From: Candidatus Lambdaproteobacteria bacterium RIFOXYD2_FULL_50_16
GTDB taxonomy: Bacteria; SAR324; XYD2-FULL-50-16
Reading direction: 5' to 3'
NCBI GenBank assembly: GCA_001783695.1
Contig: MFNE01000023.1
Coordinates: 1 to 40,104 of the forward strand
DNA length: 40,104 nt
The notes under the pieces were generated by a model. It was not told where the DNA came from and ran no database searches. It saw nothing but the letters and a program-made list of their open reading frames with translations. Positions 18,703 through 26,508 of this stretch are shown piece by piece (position 1 is the first letter of the stretch; the number at the start of each line of letters is the position of its first letter). The translations under genes and the position numbers were made by a program.

Positions 18703-19254
18703 ATGAAATTTCTAACCTCTATGTTAGTGTTTTTAGCCCTTGCCCTGCCAGCCTTCGCCGAGCCCATCTCGGTTGAAGCTTGCTACGAAAAGTTTTCCCG
18801 TTACAGCCCTAAAGATATTGTTGCGCTGACCGAACAGGCGAAAGCTCAAATCTTAGAAGACCCCAAAAAAGCGCTGGAACATTACAACCAGCTTAATAAA
18901 GACAGCTTTCCTGACCCACCCCACTCGCCAGTGGTGACCATTGTCCGTTGTGATGAGATGAGAGGTGAGGCCTTTTTTATGGACAATATGCGGGCGGCAT
19001 TTCAAGAAAAAAACTACCTAAGGAAGTTTCAAGATGTGGAGGGTAAACACCCTTTTGTAGAGCTTTGCGCTAAACTCAAAGGAAATATAAAGGGCGCATG
19101 GACCTTGCAAACCCATTACTGGATTGATTGCGACGGACCTTTGCGAATGGGCGTGTTGTTTTTAAAGGTGCCCGGCACCCCCTATGTCGTCCAGTCTAGC
19201 CTTCCCTCAAAGACCCTAAGCCTAGCCGATTACGAGAAGTCGCTGGCGCCTTAA
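18703..19254 (+). CDS. exported hypothetical protein, 183 aa
   Basis: I do not recognise this family. Seen: a classical signal peptide ([18 protein letters not shown], cleavage after AFA). The mature domain has four cysteines (near residues 27, 86, 122 and 147 of the full protein) that could form two disulfides in the periplasm. GGAG 5 nt before the ATG at 18703 supports this start over a GTG at 18697. It ends 7 bases before selB. Its periplasmic location makes a role in selenocysteine insertion unlikely, despite the close spacing. Confidence 0.75.
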   Translation: MKFLTSMLVFLALALPAFAEPISVEACYEKFSRYSPKDIVALTEQAKAQILEDPKKALEHYNQLNKDSFPDPPHSPVVTIVRCDEMRGEAFFMDNMRAAFQEKNYLRKFQDVEGKHPFVELCAKLKGNIKGAWTLQTHYWIDCDGPLRMGVLFLKVPGTPYVVQSSLPSKTLSLADYEKSLAP

Positions 19255-19261
19255 GAGTTCA

Positions 19262-21169
19262 ATGGAGCAAATTACCCTGGGCACGGCGGGCCATATTGAC
19301 CATGGCAAATCGGCTCTGGTTTTGGCCCTAACCGGCCAGGACCCAGATCGTTGGGCCGAAGAAAAACGTCGTGGGATCACGTTAGATCTAGGCTTCGCCC
19401 ATTTTGAGCCCGTTCAAGGCAAGCGGGTTTCTCTGGTGGATGTCCCCGGTCACGAGGGATTGATCCACAACATGCTGGCCGGGGCCCAGGGGTTTAGTGG
19501 GGTTCTGTTGGTGGTGGCCGCCGACGAGGGGCCCATGCCCCAAACCATCGAGCATTTCCGTTTATTACAACTCTTAGGGATAAAGCGGGGTTTGGTTGTT
19601 TTAACCAAAACCGATTTAGCCGACCCTGATTTAATTGAACTTCTTAAACTGGAACTGGCTGAATTATTTCTAGGCAGCTTCATAGAATCCGCCCCTATTT
19701 TAGAGGTTTCCGCCAAAACCGGGGCTGGGATTGAGGCCTTAAAATCAGCCATAGTATCCCAGTTTTTCCCGGCCCCCAAACCAACGGGGCCCTTTCGACT
19801 GGCCATAGACCGCGCCTTTAGCCTAAAAGGGTTTGGCACGGTCGTTAGCGGCACCGCCCTTTCTGGGGATTGCACTCTCGAAAGCCCTTTATGGCTCTAC
19901 CCCCAAGCTAAGGCGGTTAAAATAAGGGGGATTCAATCCTCCGGGGCGGTTACCGAAGGGGCGCAAGCGGGAATGCGTCTAGCCTTTAACTTAAGTGGCA
20001 TAACGACCGAAGAGATCGAGCGAGGCATGCAACTCGCCGAACCGGGAAGCCTGTTAGTGACCCGCAGGATTGGGGTTAGGTTAGAACCCATTGAAGCTGA
20101 AGCATCACGAATCAAGCCCCGCAAATGGGTCCAGGCGTTTTGCCATGCGGCCAAAACCCGCGCCGAGATAATCCCTCTAGGGGCCTTTGCACCCAAGTTG
20201 GGGCCAACTTATTGTTTGCTTAAACTAGAACAACCTCTGGCACTGCGCCCTGGAGACCGGCTGGTGTTGCGCGGTGGTGAGCCCGAGCGAAGTCTAGCGG
20301 GGGCTCAGGTTTTGGCCCTGGATGGCCCCTTAGGCCGCCGGGATCGGCCACTTTTAGCTCAGTGGCTTTTAGACCTAGACCAAGGAGACGAGGGCAGGCG
20401 AATCTTGGCGGCCTTGGCCTTGGCTGGGCTCAAAGGACTAAATCAAACCGAGTTGGGTTTGCGGCTAGAACTATCTAAAAAGGCCCTGGAACGCCAGATT
20501 CAAACCTTACTGGCTAGTCAGGCTATTCTGGAGCCTGATAAAAACAGTAAACGGCTTTTCCACCCTGATCCTGCCAAACGGTTGATCCGCTTTTTCCAAA
20601 GCCAACTAGCCCACTTTCATCAGTCCCACCCTGAAGAGGCAGGTGCGCCTGCGGACTACTTTTATGGCAAGTCAGCACGTTTTTTAGAACCTCAATTGGT
20701 TAACGGTTTTTTAAGCTGGGCCGCTCGCCAAAATCTACTGGCCAAAACCGATAATTTCTATCATCTTATGGGCTTCCAGGGTGGCTTGAGCCCGGTTCAA
20801 AAACAGAAGATTGAGGCCGCTTTAGCCCAACTAGCCAGTAGCAGCCCCAACTGCCCCGGCCTGCACGGGTTAGCCGAGGATTTGGGGATAGAAAAATCGG
20901 CGCTTTTTGGGCTTTTGAAGATGGCGGAAAAAAAGGGGTGGGTAACCCAAGTGGGGCCTGAGCTTTTTTATCGATCTTCGGACTGCGAGGCGCTTTGGCA
21001 AACGCTTAAAGCATTTTTGGCCCAGCGGGGTCAGGTTACGGTTATTGAGTTCAAAGAATTGGCTGGGCTCAGCCGTAAAAATGCGGTCACCTTGTTAGAA
21101 TATTTCGACCAGAAGAAACTCACGTTCCGGGCGGACGACCACCGGGTAGCCTACGAAAGGGATTTATAA
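19262..21169 (+). CDS. selB: selenocysteine-specific elongation factor SelB
   Basis: SelB delivers selenocysteyl-tRNA(Sec) to the ribosome at UGA codons followed by a SECIS hairpin. Seen: an EF-Tu-like GTPase domain with G1 [20 protein letters not shown]3 DVPGHE and G4 TKTD; domains II/III (about 170-340); then a long C-terminal extension (about 370-635) of winged-helix repeats ([38 protein letters not shown]). This extension separates SelB from EF-Tu and binds SECIS RNA. The length of 635 aa is normal. selA, selC and selD are not in the window. Its likely client here is the UGA-containing HesB-like gene at 29963-30256. The stop lies 2 bases from the next start. Confidence 0.96.
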   Translation: MEQITLGTAGHIDHGKSALVLALTGQDPDRWAEEKRRGITLDLGFAHFEPVQGKRVSLVDVPGHEGLIHNMLAGAQGFSGVLLVVAADEGPMPQTIEHFRLLQLLGIKRGLVVLTKTDLADPDLIELLKLELAELFLGSFIESAPILEVSAKTGAGIEALKSAIVSQFFPAPKPTGPFRLAIDRAFSLKGFGTVVSGTALSGDCTLESPLWLYPQAKAVKIRGIQSSGAVTEGAQAGMRLAFNLSGITTEEIERGMQLAEPGSLLVTRRIGVRLEPIEAEASRIKPRKWVQAFCHAAKTRAEIIPLGAFAPKLGPTYCLLKLEQPLALRPGDRLVLRGGEPERSLAGAQVLALDGPLGRRDRPLLAQWLLDLDQGDEGRRILAALALAGLKGLNQTELGLRLELSKKALERQIQTLLASQAILEPDKNSKRLFHPDPAKRLIRFFQSQLAHFHQSHPEEAGAPADYFYGKSARFLEPQLVNGFLSWAARQNLLAKTDNFYHLMGFQGGLSPVQKQKIEAALAQLASSSPNCPGLHGLAEDLGIEKSALFGLLKMAEKKGWVTQVGPELFYRSSDCEALWQTLKAFLAQRGQVTVIEFKELAGLSRKNAVTLLEYFDQKKLTFRADDHRVAYERDL

Positions 21170-21171
21170 CC

Positions 21172-24100
21172 ATGTCATTGGTGATCGAGGTTTCGAGTCA
21201 GTCGGTCTATATCGCCAAATATCAATTGGAGTTTCCCTTTGCGCCCTTGCCCGATCGCTTGGCCAAAGCGGCACTGGAAACCTACCAGATGCTTTCCCAA
21301 AGCCCCAAGGTTCAGTCCCAGAGTGGGAGGGAAGAGCGGGGGGAAGTGATTCGGCTTTTGCAATCTTTTGGCCACCAGTTATACCAAACCCTGATCCCCG
21401 AAGCCTTACGCCCTCGCCTCCCCAAAGAAGGGGCTCTGTTTATTCGTGCTAAAGACGAAAAGTCTAAAACCCTGCCCTACGAGCTTCTCTTTGATGGGGC
21501 TAGTTTTATCGCCCAGACCCAGGGCGTAATTAGGCTATTTGGAGCCCGAACTTTAGAGCCGGACCAACCCCAAAAACTCCCTCAAGATCGTCTTAAAATA
21601 ACCCTACTTAGCTACCGCCCAGACCAAGCTAGGTCCACCAGCCCTGGTTTTATGTTGCCCGTTGAACGCTTAGGCCAACTGGCGCAAAGTGGCCAGCGCC
21701 GTTTTTCCGCCCAGGTGGATGGCAACGCTGAATGGGGGCGGACCCTGTCCATGATTGAATCAGGACTAGATATCTTGCTTTTTACGGGATACGAGGACGA
21801 GGGACTTTGGGCAATTGGGGGGCAAAAACCCGAAGAAGCATTGCCCCGCTTGACTCGCGCATTAGAGATTGGCGTGAGGCGGGGGCTGCGACTGCTTATT
21901 TTGGCCAGCTCGCAACTTTTAGAGGGCTCATCGGGATTAGAAAGGTATGGCTACAAAGGGATTCCCGCGGTGATTAGCTTTGAAGGGCGTTTGGATACGG
22001 AACGCGCCCTGGAATATTTAGGGAGCCTTTGGAGCGGACTAAGTTTAGGCCAAACCCTTTTGCAGGCGCACCGCCACGGGGTCAATCAATTGCAAACCAG
22101 CCTAGGCTTGAGTTGGGATTGGTCTTGGGTGCGGCTTTCCATGCCCAAGGAGTTGGTGGACCATCCAAGGTTGGATTCACTACGAGCCTTCAGCCTCACC
22201 GCCGATCCCCCACCCATTTCTTCAGAGCCCAACCAAACGGCCTTGGTGCTTTCAGGGCGCCGATTTGCGGGCAACCTAGAGGTCTTGAGCCAACTTGAAA
22301 AAGCGCTAACCTCCGAGGGTGAACAGCGGATCGTTTGGCTTCGAAGTCTGCAAGGCCAGCACCAGGAAGAATACCTTTTAGAGTACTTTAGACGCCTCGC
22401 CCCCAAAGCTGATTTTTCGGTGGATATCTTTTACTATTACCGCTGGGGCTTCCATGAAGGGCAGCAAAAAAGCTTGTTGGACCGTGAGCTAGCCGACGAG
22501 TTTGGCTTTTTATGGGGAGACGAAAAAATTTCTGAGTTTTTCGATTTTTCCTTGGTGTCTTTAAAAACGGGGACCCATCCAGGGCACCGTTACCTTTGTG
22601 TTTATTTCCCGCCCGACCTCTTGGACCCTTTGTTCGAAGCTTGGCTTAAAGGGCGTCGGGCTTTGGGCTGGCGGGTTTTGCTTTTTAGCCAATATAGTTT
22701 TGTCACGGACCTGCCAACAGAGGTGATCAGCACCGACCGAACCAGCCTAGATGAGATTAAAAACGCCTTCGAAGACCGTTTACCCGAGTCTTGGGACGAA
22801 TTGTTAAAAACCCAAGTGCCGCCACAAATGCGCAACCATGCACTGCTAAGCCAAGCGGTAGCCAGTGGGGAGGAGCCCTTTACAGACCTGTTTAATTCCC
22901 CACTTGAGCCAGAGGCCCTTTGGAGTCAAAGCTCAGCCCTGGTTCAAGCAGGGCTTGGTGTAAGTGCCAAACGGTTGTTGTGTGGTTTGTATCTACTCAA
23001 GGTCAAATGGCACAAACCGGACCTGGAATTACTTTTTGGCCCCGAGTTAGATAAAGACCTAGAGCGACTCTTTGAGTTACATTTAGTGGAGCGCAACCTA
23101 GAAGGGAACCTATATTGGATGGCCGGGAACTTGGCGATACTGTATCGAAAATACAAGCTTTTGCCTCAAGACTTGTTGGTCAAAACCGGGCAGGAACTCT
23201 TGCAGAAGATTATTGGCAGCCTAGAGGCGTTGGAAACCGAGCCGAGCTTAGTAATAGCCGGATTCAGTCAGGTGGCCGCCGAAGTCGCTCACCTTGGTTC
23301 CCGCGAGACCGCGTTGCAACGCAACCTCCAATTCGCCAAAAAAATGGCCCCCGATTTGGGAAGCAAAGTGGGGATGTTATCACAAAACATCTTAACCAGC
23401 CTTGAGCTAGCCTTAGAAACCGGCTCTAGCCAAGCCTTAGAACGCTGTTTTTCTAGTATCTTGTCCATTTTTGATCACCTACCCTTAGAGGCCCAGACCT
23501 TAAGGCTTTATCAATGGCTGCTCCAGGCGGAAGAAGAGCGGCACAACTGGCCCCAAGTTTCGGCGCTCCAATGCCGTTTGGCGGCCATTCATGTTCGCCA
23601 GGGGGCCAAAGAGCGGGCCAAGGGGTTGCTGGTTTCAGCCACCCAGTTGGCGCTGGACTTGGGCAATCCCGCTGAGCGCAGCCATATTTTGGTTGAGATT
23701 GCGCTCTTACTCCTGGAAATCGGCGAGATGGAACAGTTACAAGATTTTTTAGGCGCGGCGCAGTTTCAACCAGAATACCTAAACCAAGAAACCTTGGCTC
23801 GGCTTTGGTTGATAGACGGGCACTTGCTGTACCACCACCAAGAACCCGGTCCCGCCCGCCGGGCTTTGGCCAAGGCCTACGAATACAAACATCCCTTTTT
23901 ATCAGACAGTCTTGCCGCCCAAACTGAATTAATCCTAGCTAAGTTGGCTCGCAAAACCGAACAAATGCCCGAAGCCGAAGCCCACTTGCGTGAGGCGGCC
24001 AAGCTCTTTGAAAAAGCAAAGCAGTGGGAGCGGGCTGCCGCAATCCATGACGAGCTTGTGGCGCATAAAGAATCCCAAAACCGCCCTGGTTCGACCATTG

Positions 24101-24282
24101 AACACCTTGAATGGCTTTACCGCTACAACTGCAAAGAAGACCATTTAGACCGAGCCCGCAAGATCGCCCTTAAATTAGGCGGGCTTTATTATAACGCGGG
24201 CGACAAAACACGTTCAACCGAGTACTATGGCAAGGCCCAATCCGAAGCAATCGGCCCCAACCCCAACCATACCCCGCCATGA
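21172..24282 (+). CDS. large CHAT-like pseudoprotease with degenerate NTPase-like middle and TPR-type repeats
   Basis: 1036 aa, soluble. Seen: a CHAT (caspase-like) layout over about residues 60-325, with LPYELLFDG, LDILLFTGYEDEG, LRLLILASSQLLEG, GIPAVISFEGRL and SGLSLGQTLLQAHRHG. In active CHAT proteases the second and third blocks hold the catalytic His (GH) and Cys (NAC or equivalent); here they read GY (Tyr206) and ASS (Ser246/247). A middle region (about 355-650) resembles the STAND/NB-ARC position but has no P-loop (LSGRRFAGN). The C-terminal third (about 660-1030) is helical and repeat-like, consistent with TPRs. I infer a scaffold or sensor. It sits between selB (2-base gap) and the UGPase (4-base ATGA overlap). 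Confidence 0.75.
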   Translation: MSLVIEVSSQSVYIAKYQLEFPFAPLPDRLAKAALETYQMLSQSPKVQSQSGREERGEVIRLLQSFGHQLYQTLIPEALRPRLPKEGALFIRAKDEKSKTLPYELLFDGASFIAQTQGVIRLFGARTLEPDQPQKLPQDRLKITLLSYRPDQARSTSPGFMLPVERLGQLAQSGQRRFSAQVDGNAEWGRTLSMIESGLDILLFTGYEDEGLWAIGGQKPEEALPRLTRALEIGVRRGLRLLILASSQLLEGSSGLERYGYKGIPAVISFEGRLDTERALEYLGSLWSGLSLGQTLLQAHRHGVNQLQTSLGLSWDWSWVRLSMPKELVDHPRLDSLRAFSLTADPPPISSEPNQTALVLSGRRFAGNLEVLSQLEKALTSEGEQRIVWLRSLQGQHQEEYLLEYFRRLAPKADFSVDIFYYYRWGFHEGQQKSLLDRELADEFGFLWGDEKISEFFDFSLVSLKTGTHPGHRYLCVYFPPDLLDPLFEAWLKGRRALGWRVLLFSQYSFVTDLPTEVISTDRTSLDEIKNAFEDRLPESWDELLKTQVPPQMRNHALLSQAVASGEEPFTDLFNSPLEPEALWSQSSALVQAGLGVSAKRLLCGLYLLKVKWHKPDLELLFGPELDKDLERLFELHLVERNLEGNLYWMAGNLAILYRKYKLLPQDLLVKTGQELLQKIIGSLEALETEPSLVIAGFSQVAAEVAHLGSRETALQRNLQFAKKMAPDLGSKVGMLSQNILTSLELALETGSSQALERCFSSILSIFDHLPLEAQTLRLYQWLLQAEEERHNWPQVSALQCRLAAIHVRQGAKERAKGLLVSATQLALDLGNPAERSHILVEIALLLLEIGEMEQLQDFLGAAQFQPEYLNQETLARLWLIDGHLLYHHQEPGPARRALAKAYEYKHPFLSDSLAAQTELILAKLARKTEQMPEAEAHLREAAKLFEKAKQWERAAAIHDELVAHKESQNRPGSTIEHLEWLYRYNCKEDHLDRARKIALKLGGLYYNAGDKTRSTEYYGKAQSEAIGPNPNHTPP

Positions 24283-25673
24283 GTAAACGCTTTCTTCAAA
24301 TCGCCCGCAGTATGCCGGATCAGGGTTTTTCAGAAGCGCAGGTGGAGGCTTTTAAGCGGCTGTACCTCGCCTGGAAGAAGCAAAGCCAAAGCCAGCTCGA
24401 TTGGGCCGAAGTTAAAAGCCCGCCGGAAGAGGCGGTGCTACACTATGAAGACTTTGCGGAGGTGGACACCGAGCGGGCGAGGGACCTATTGTCCAAATTG
24501 GCGGTTTGTCGGCTCAATGGGGGCTTGGGGACCAGCATGGGCTGTGTCGGACCCAAGTCAGGAATTGAGGTCCGCGGGGGGGAAACCTTTATGGATTTGA
24601 TTGTCACCCAAATCCGGCGGCTTAATGAAGTTTATGGTTCGGCGGTGCCCCTGGTGTTGATGAACAGTTTTGCCACCGATTCAGACACCAAAAAAATGAT
24701 CCGCCGCTACGAAGACGAGCTGGAGATTTATTGCTTTACGCAAAACGAATTCCCACGCCTCCGGGTGGATTCCAACCTGCCGATGTTAAAAGTCCGCCAC
24801 CCTGGCCAATACAGCTATCCACCGGGTCATGGTGACTTCTACGACAGCTTTACCCAGTCTGGGATTTTAGACCAGTTGTTGTCGGCGGGCAAAGAGTACC
24901 TCTTTGTGGGCAACGCCGACAACTTAGGCGCCTCGGTGGACCTGAAGATCTTAGCGCAAATGGATAAAAGCGGGGTGCCTTTTATTATGGAGGTGACCCC
25001 TAAAACCAGGGCCGACGTCAAGGGCGGAACCTTGGTAAAAACCCCCGATGCGCATCTGCAACTTTTAGAAATCGCCCAGGTGCCCAAAGACTACGTGGAG
25101 GAGTTTAAAAGCGTCAAAAAGTTCAAAATTTTCAACACCAACAACGTCTGGATCAACCTAAAGGCGATGAAGGCCAAGTATGATCAAGGCGGGATGGAGT
25201 TGGAGGTGATTGTGAATAAAAAAACGGTCAACCATGTCCCGGTGATTCAACTAGAGACGGCCATCGGCGGGGGGATGAAGTGTTTTGAGGGGGCCAAAGC
25301 GGTCAAGGTGCCTAGGAGCCGGTTTTTGCCGGTTAAAAAAACCGACGATCTATTGTTGGTGCAGTCCAACCTCTTTGTGCTTAAAGATGGGGTCTTGGTC
25401 AAAAACCCAGAGCGCCAATTTGAAGGACTGCCCCTGATCCGCTTAGGCGCCTATTTCCAGGACCTGGAAGCCTACGCCGAGCGCTTTGAAGAGATCCCCG
25501 ACATTTTAGAATTAGACCTGTTAACCATCGTTGGCGATCTACGCTTCGGCAAAAACGTCACCTTGCGAGGTAACGTGATCTTGGTCTGCGAACAAGGCAG
25601 CCTAACCCTGCCCGAAGGCACCGTCTTAGAAAACAAGGTAATGACCGGCTCCATCAAGATGGGGGAGTTGTAA
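24279..25673 (+). CDS. UTP--glucose-1-phosphate uridylyltransferase, eukaryotic (UGP2-like) type
   Basis: Makes UDP-glucose from UTP and glucose-1-phosphate for polysaccharide, lipopolysaccharide or trehalose synthesis. Seen: nucleotide-binding loop LNGGLGTSMGCVGPKSGI; MNSFATDSDT; QNEFPRL; HPGQYSYPPGHGD; VGNADNLGAS (acceptor aspartate region); GGTLV; FNTNNVWINLKA; and a C-terminal left-handed beta-helix stretch (LEGLPL to MTGSIKMGEL). The length of 464 aa matches the UDPGP family found in eukaryotes and a minority of bacteria; GalU is unrelated in detail and about 300 aa. The first four bases overlap the preceding gene, so it is coupled to the CHAT-like gene and selB. Confidence 0.93.
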   Translation: MSKRFLQIARSMPDQGFSEAQVEAFKRLYLAWKKQSQSQLDWAEVKSPPEEAVLHYEDFAEVDTERARDLLSKLAVCRLNGGLGTSMGCVGPKSGIEVRGGETFMDLIVTQIRRLNEVYGSAVPLVLMNSFATDSDTKKMIRRYEDELEIYCFTQNEFPRLRVDSNLPMLKVRHPGQYSYPPGHGDFYDSFTQSGILDQLLSAGKEYLFVGNADNLGASVDLKILAQMDKSGVPFIMEVTPKTRADVKGGTLVKTPDAHLQLLEIAQVPKDYVEEFKSVKKFKIFNTNNVWINLKAMKAKYDQGGMELEVIVNKKTVNHVPVIQLETAIGGGMKCFEGAKAVKVPRSRFLPVKKTDDLLLVQSNLFVLKDGVLVKNPERQFEGLPLIRLGAYFQDLEAYAERFEEIPDILELDLLTIVGDLRFGKNVTLRGNVILVCEQGSLTLPEGTVLENKVMTGSIKMGEL

Positions 25674-25783
25674 AAAGGGGTTTAGTTTTTGCTTTAACCC
25701 AAGTACAGTAAAGGCCCTCATTGCCATTTACTTTCCAAGTTTGGTACGATGAGGGGGCGAGGACAGATTCAGATAAAGGCGAC

Positions 25784-26224
25784 ATGATCGAAGAACAAGT
25801 GGGTACCTCAACTAAAAAAGCGTCAAACCATCCTGTAAGATATGGCAAGCTTGAGGTTGAAGTAACCAAGGTAAAGGAAGGGGTAACGGTTTTTATAAAA
25901 GGGGGGACCGATAAGCACACCATTCAAACCGTGGAAACCGATAAGGGGACCGAGATTTCCTACCTCAATGTGCGGGGCTCCAGAAAAACCAAGACCACCG
26001 TTACCGGACCAGAATCGTTAGATTGGGTGTGTCTAGTGGACAATACCCTTTCAGAATACCTGCAACGGCCTGAAATAAATAAGGACCTTAAACATGTTGT
26101 TGAAAATTTTAAAATTCAGTTGGCTTCCCAGGTGCGCCAATGGCGAGCTGATCGATCTAATGCGAGAGCCAAAGAACTTTTTGAAGGTAAAAGAACAGGC
26201 CTCAAATTTGAGGACTTGCCTTGA
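25784..26224 (+). CDS. unknown protein, first gene of an overlapping two-gene unit
   Basis: 146 aa from the ATG at 25784, which has AAAGG about 5 nt upstream; the frame can open at a TTG at 25721 (167 aa), also with an AAGG nearby. I do not recognise the family. Seen: an N-terminal beta-rich half (GKLEVEVTKVKEGVTVFIKGG, then a second strand set) and a charged helical C-terminal half (SQVRQWRADRSNARAKELFEG). No membrane segment or signal peptide. Its TGA overlaps the ATG of the next gene (TGATG). The small size, overlap and slightly AT-richer, less biased composition than the neighbours fit an acquired toxin-antitoxin-like or similar accessory pair (inference). Confidence 0.65.
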   Translation: MIEEQVGTSTKKASNHPVRYGKLEVEVTKVKEGVTVFIKGGTDKHTIQTVETDKGTEISYLNVRGSRKTKTTVTGPESLDWVCLVDNTLSEYLQRPEINKDLKHVVENFKIQLASQVRQWRADRSNARAKELFEGKRTGLKFEDLP

Positions 26225-26508
26225 TGGAGGTTTTTTTTCACCCAGAGTTTAATGCTCTTTGTGAAGAATTAAAACGGTTCGACCAAGATCTGTACGACCG
26301 GTTTAAAGTTAAACTTAAAATTTTGCTTAATACAGATCCTAGAACCATGGAAGGGATTGAGTGGAATAAGGCAAAAGACCTCTACACCTGGGTATTCCTA
26401 CCCAATTCATTGAAAAAACATCACGAGAGTATTGAAGTAGATTTAAAGATCAGCGGAAATAAGATAGCTGTTGTTGACTTGTATTTCCTGCCCCTAGGTA
26501 TTTTTTAG
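26224..26508 (+). CDS. small protein, second gene of overlapping unit; possible RelE/ParE-like toxin
   Basis: 94 aa. Seen: a short beta strand at the start (MEVFFHPEF), two basic helices (LCEELKRFDQDLYDRFKVKLKILL), then beta strands (LYTWVFLPN, HESIEVDLKIS, IAVVDLYFLP). This alpha-beta order resembles RelE/ParE/HigB-superfamily toxins, but I see no diagnostic catalytic residues, so the call is weak. The start at 26224 overlaps the upstream stop. Its stop (26506-26508) directly abuts the copA stop on the other strand, so there is no terminator between the convergent genes. Order in the pair (larger partner first, small basic protein second) is compatible with antitoxin-toxin. Confidence 0.6.
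   Translation: MEVFFHPEFNALCEELKRFDQDLYDRFKVKLKILLNTDPRTMEGIEWNKAKDLYTWVFLPNSLKKHHESIEVDLKISGNKIAVVDLYFLPLGIF

Noticed and set aside
18703-19254. The small exported protein as a selenocysteine-pathway component because it precedes selB by 7 bases
   Set aside because: Its signal peptide and cysteines indicate a periplasmic location, away from translation.
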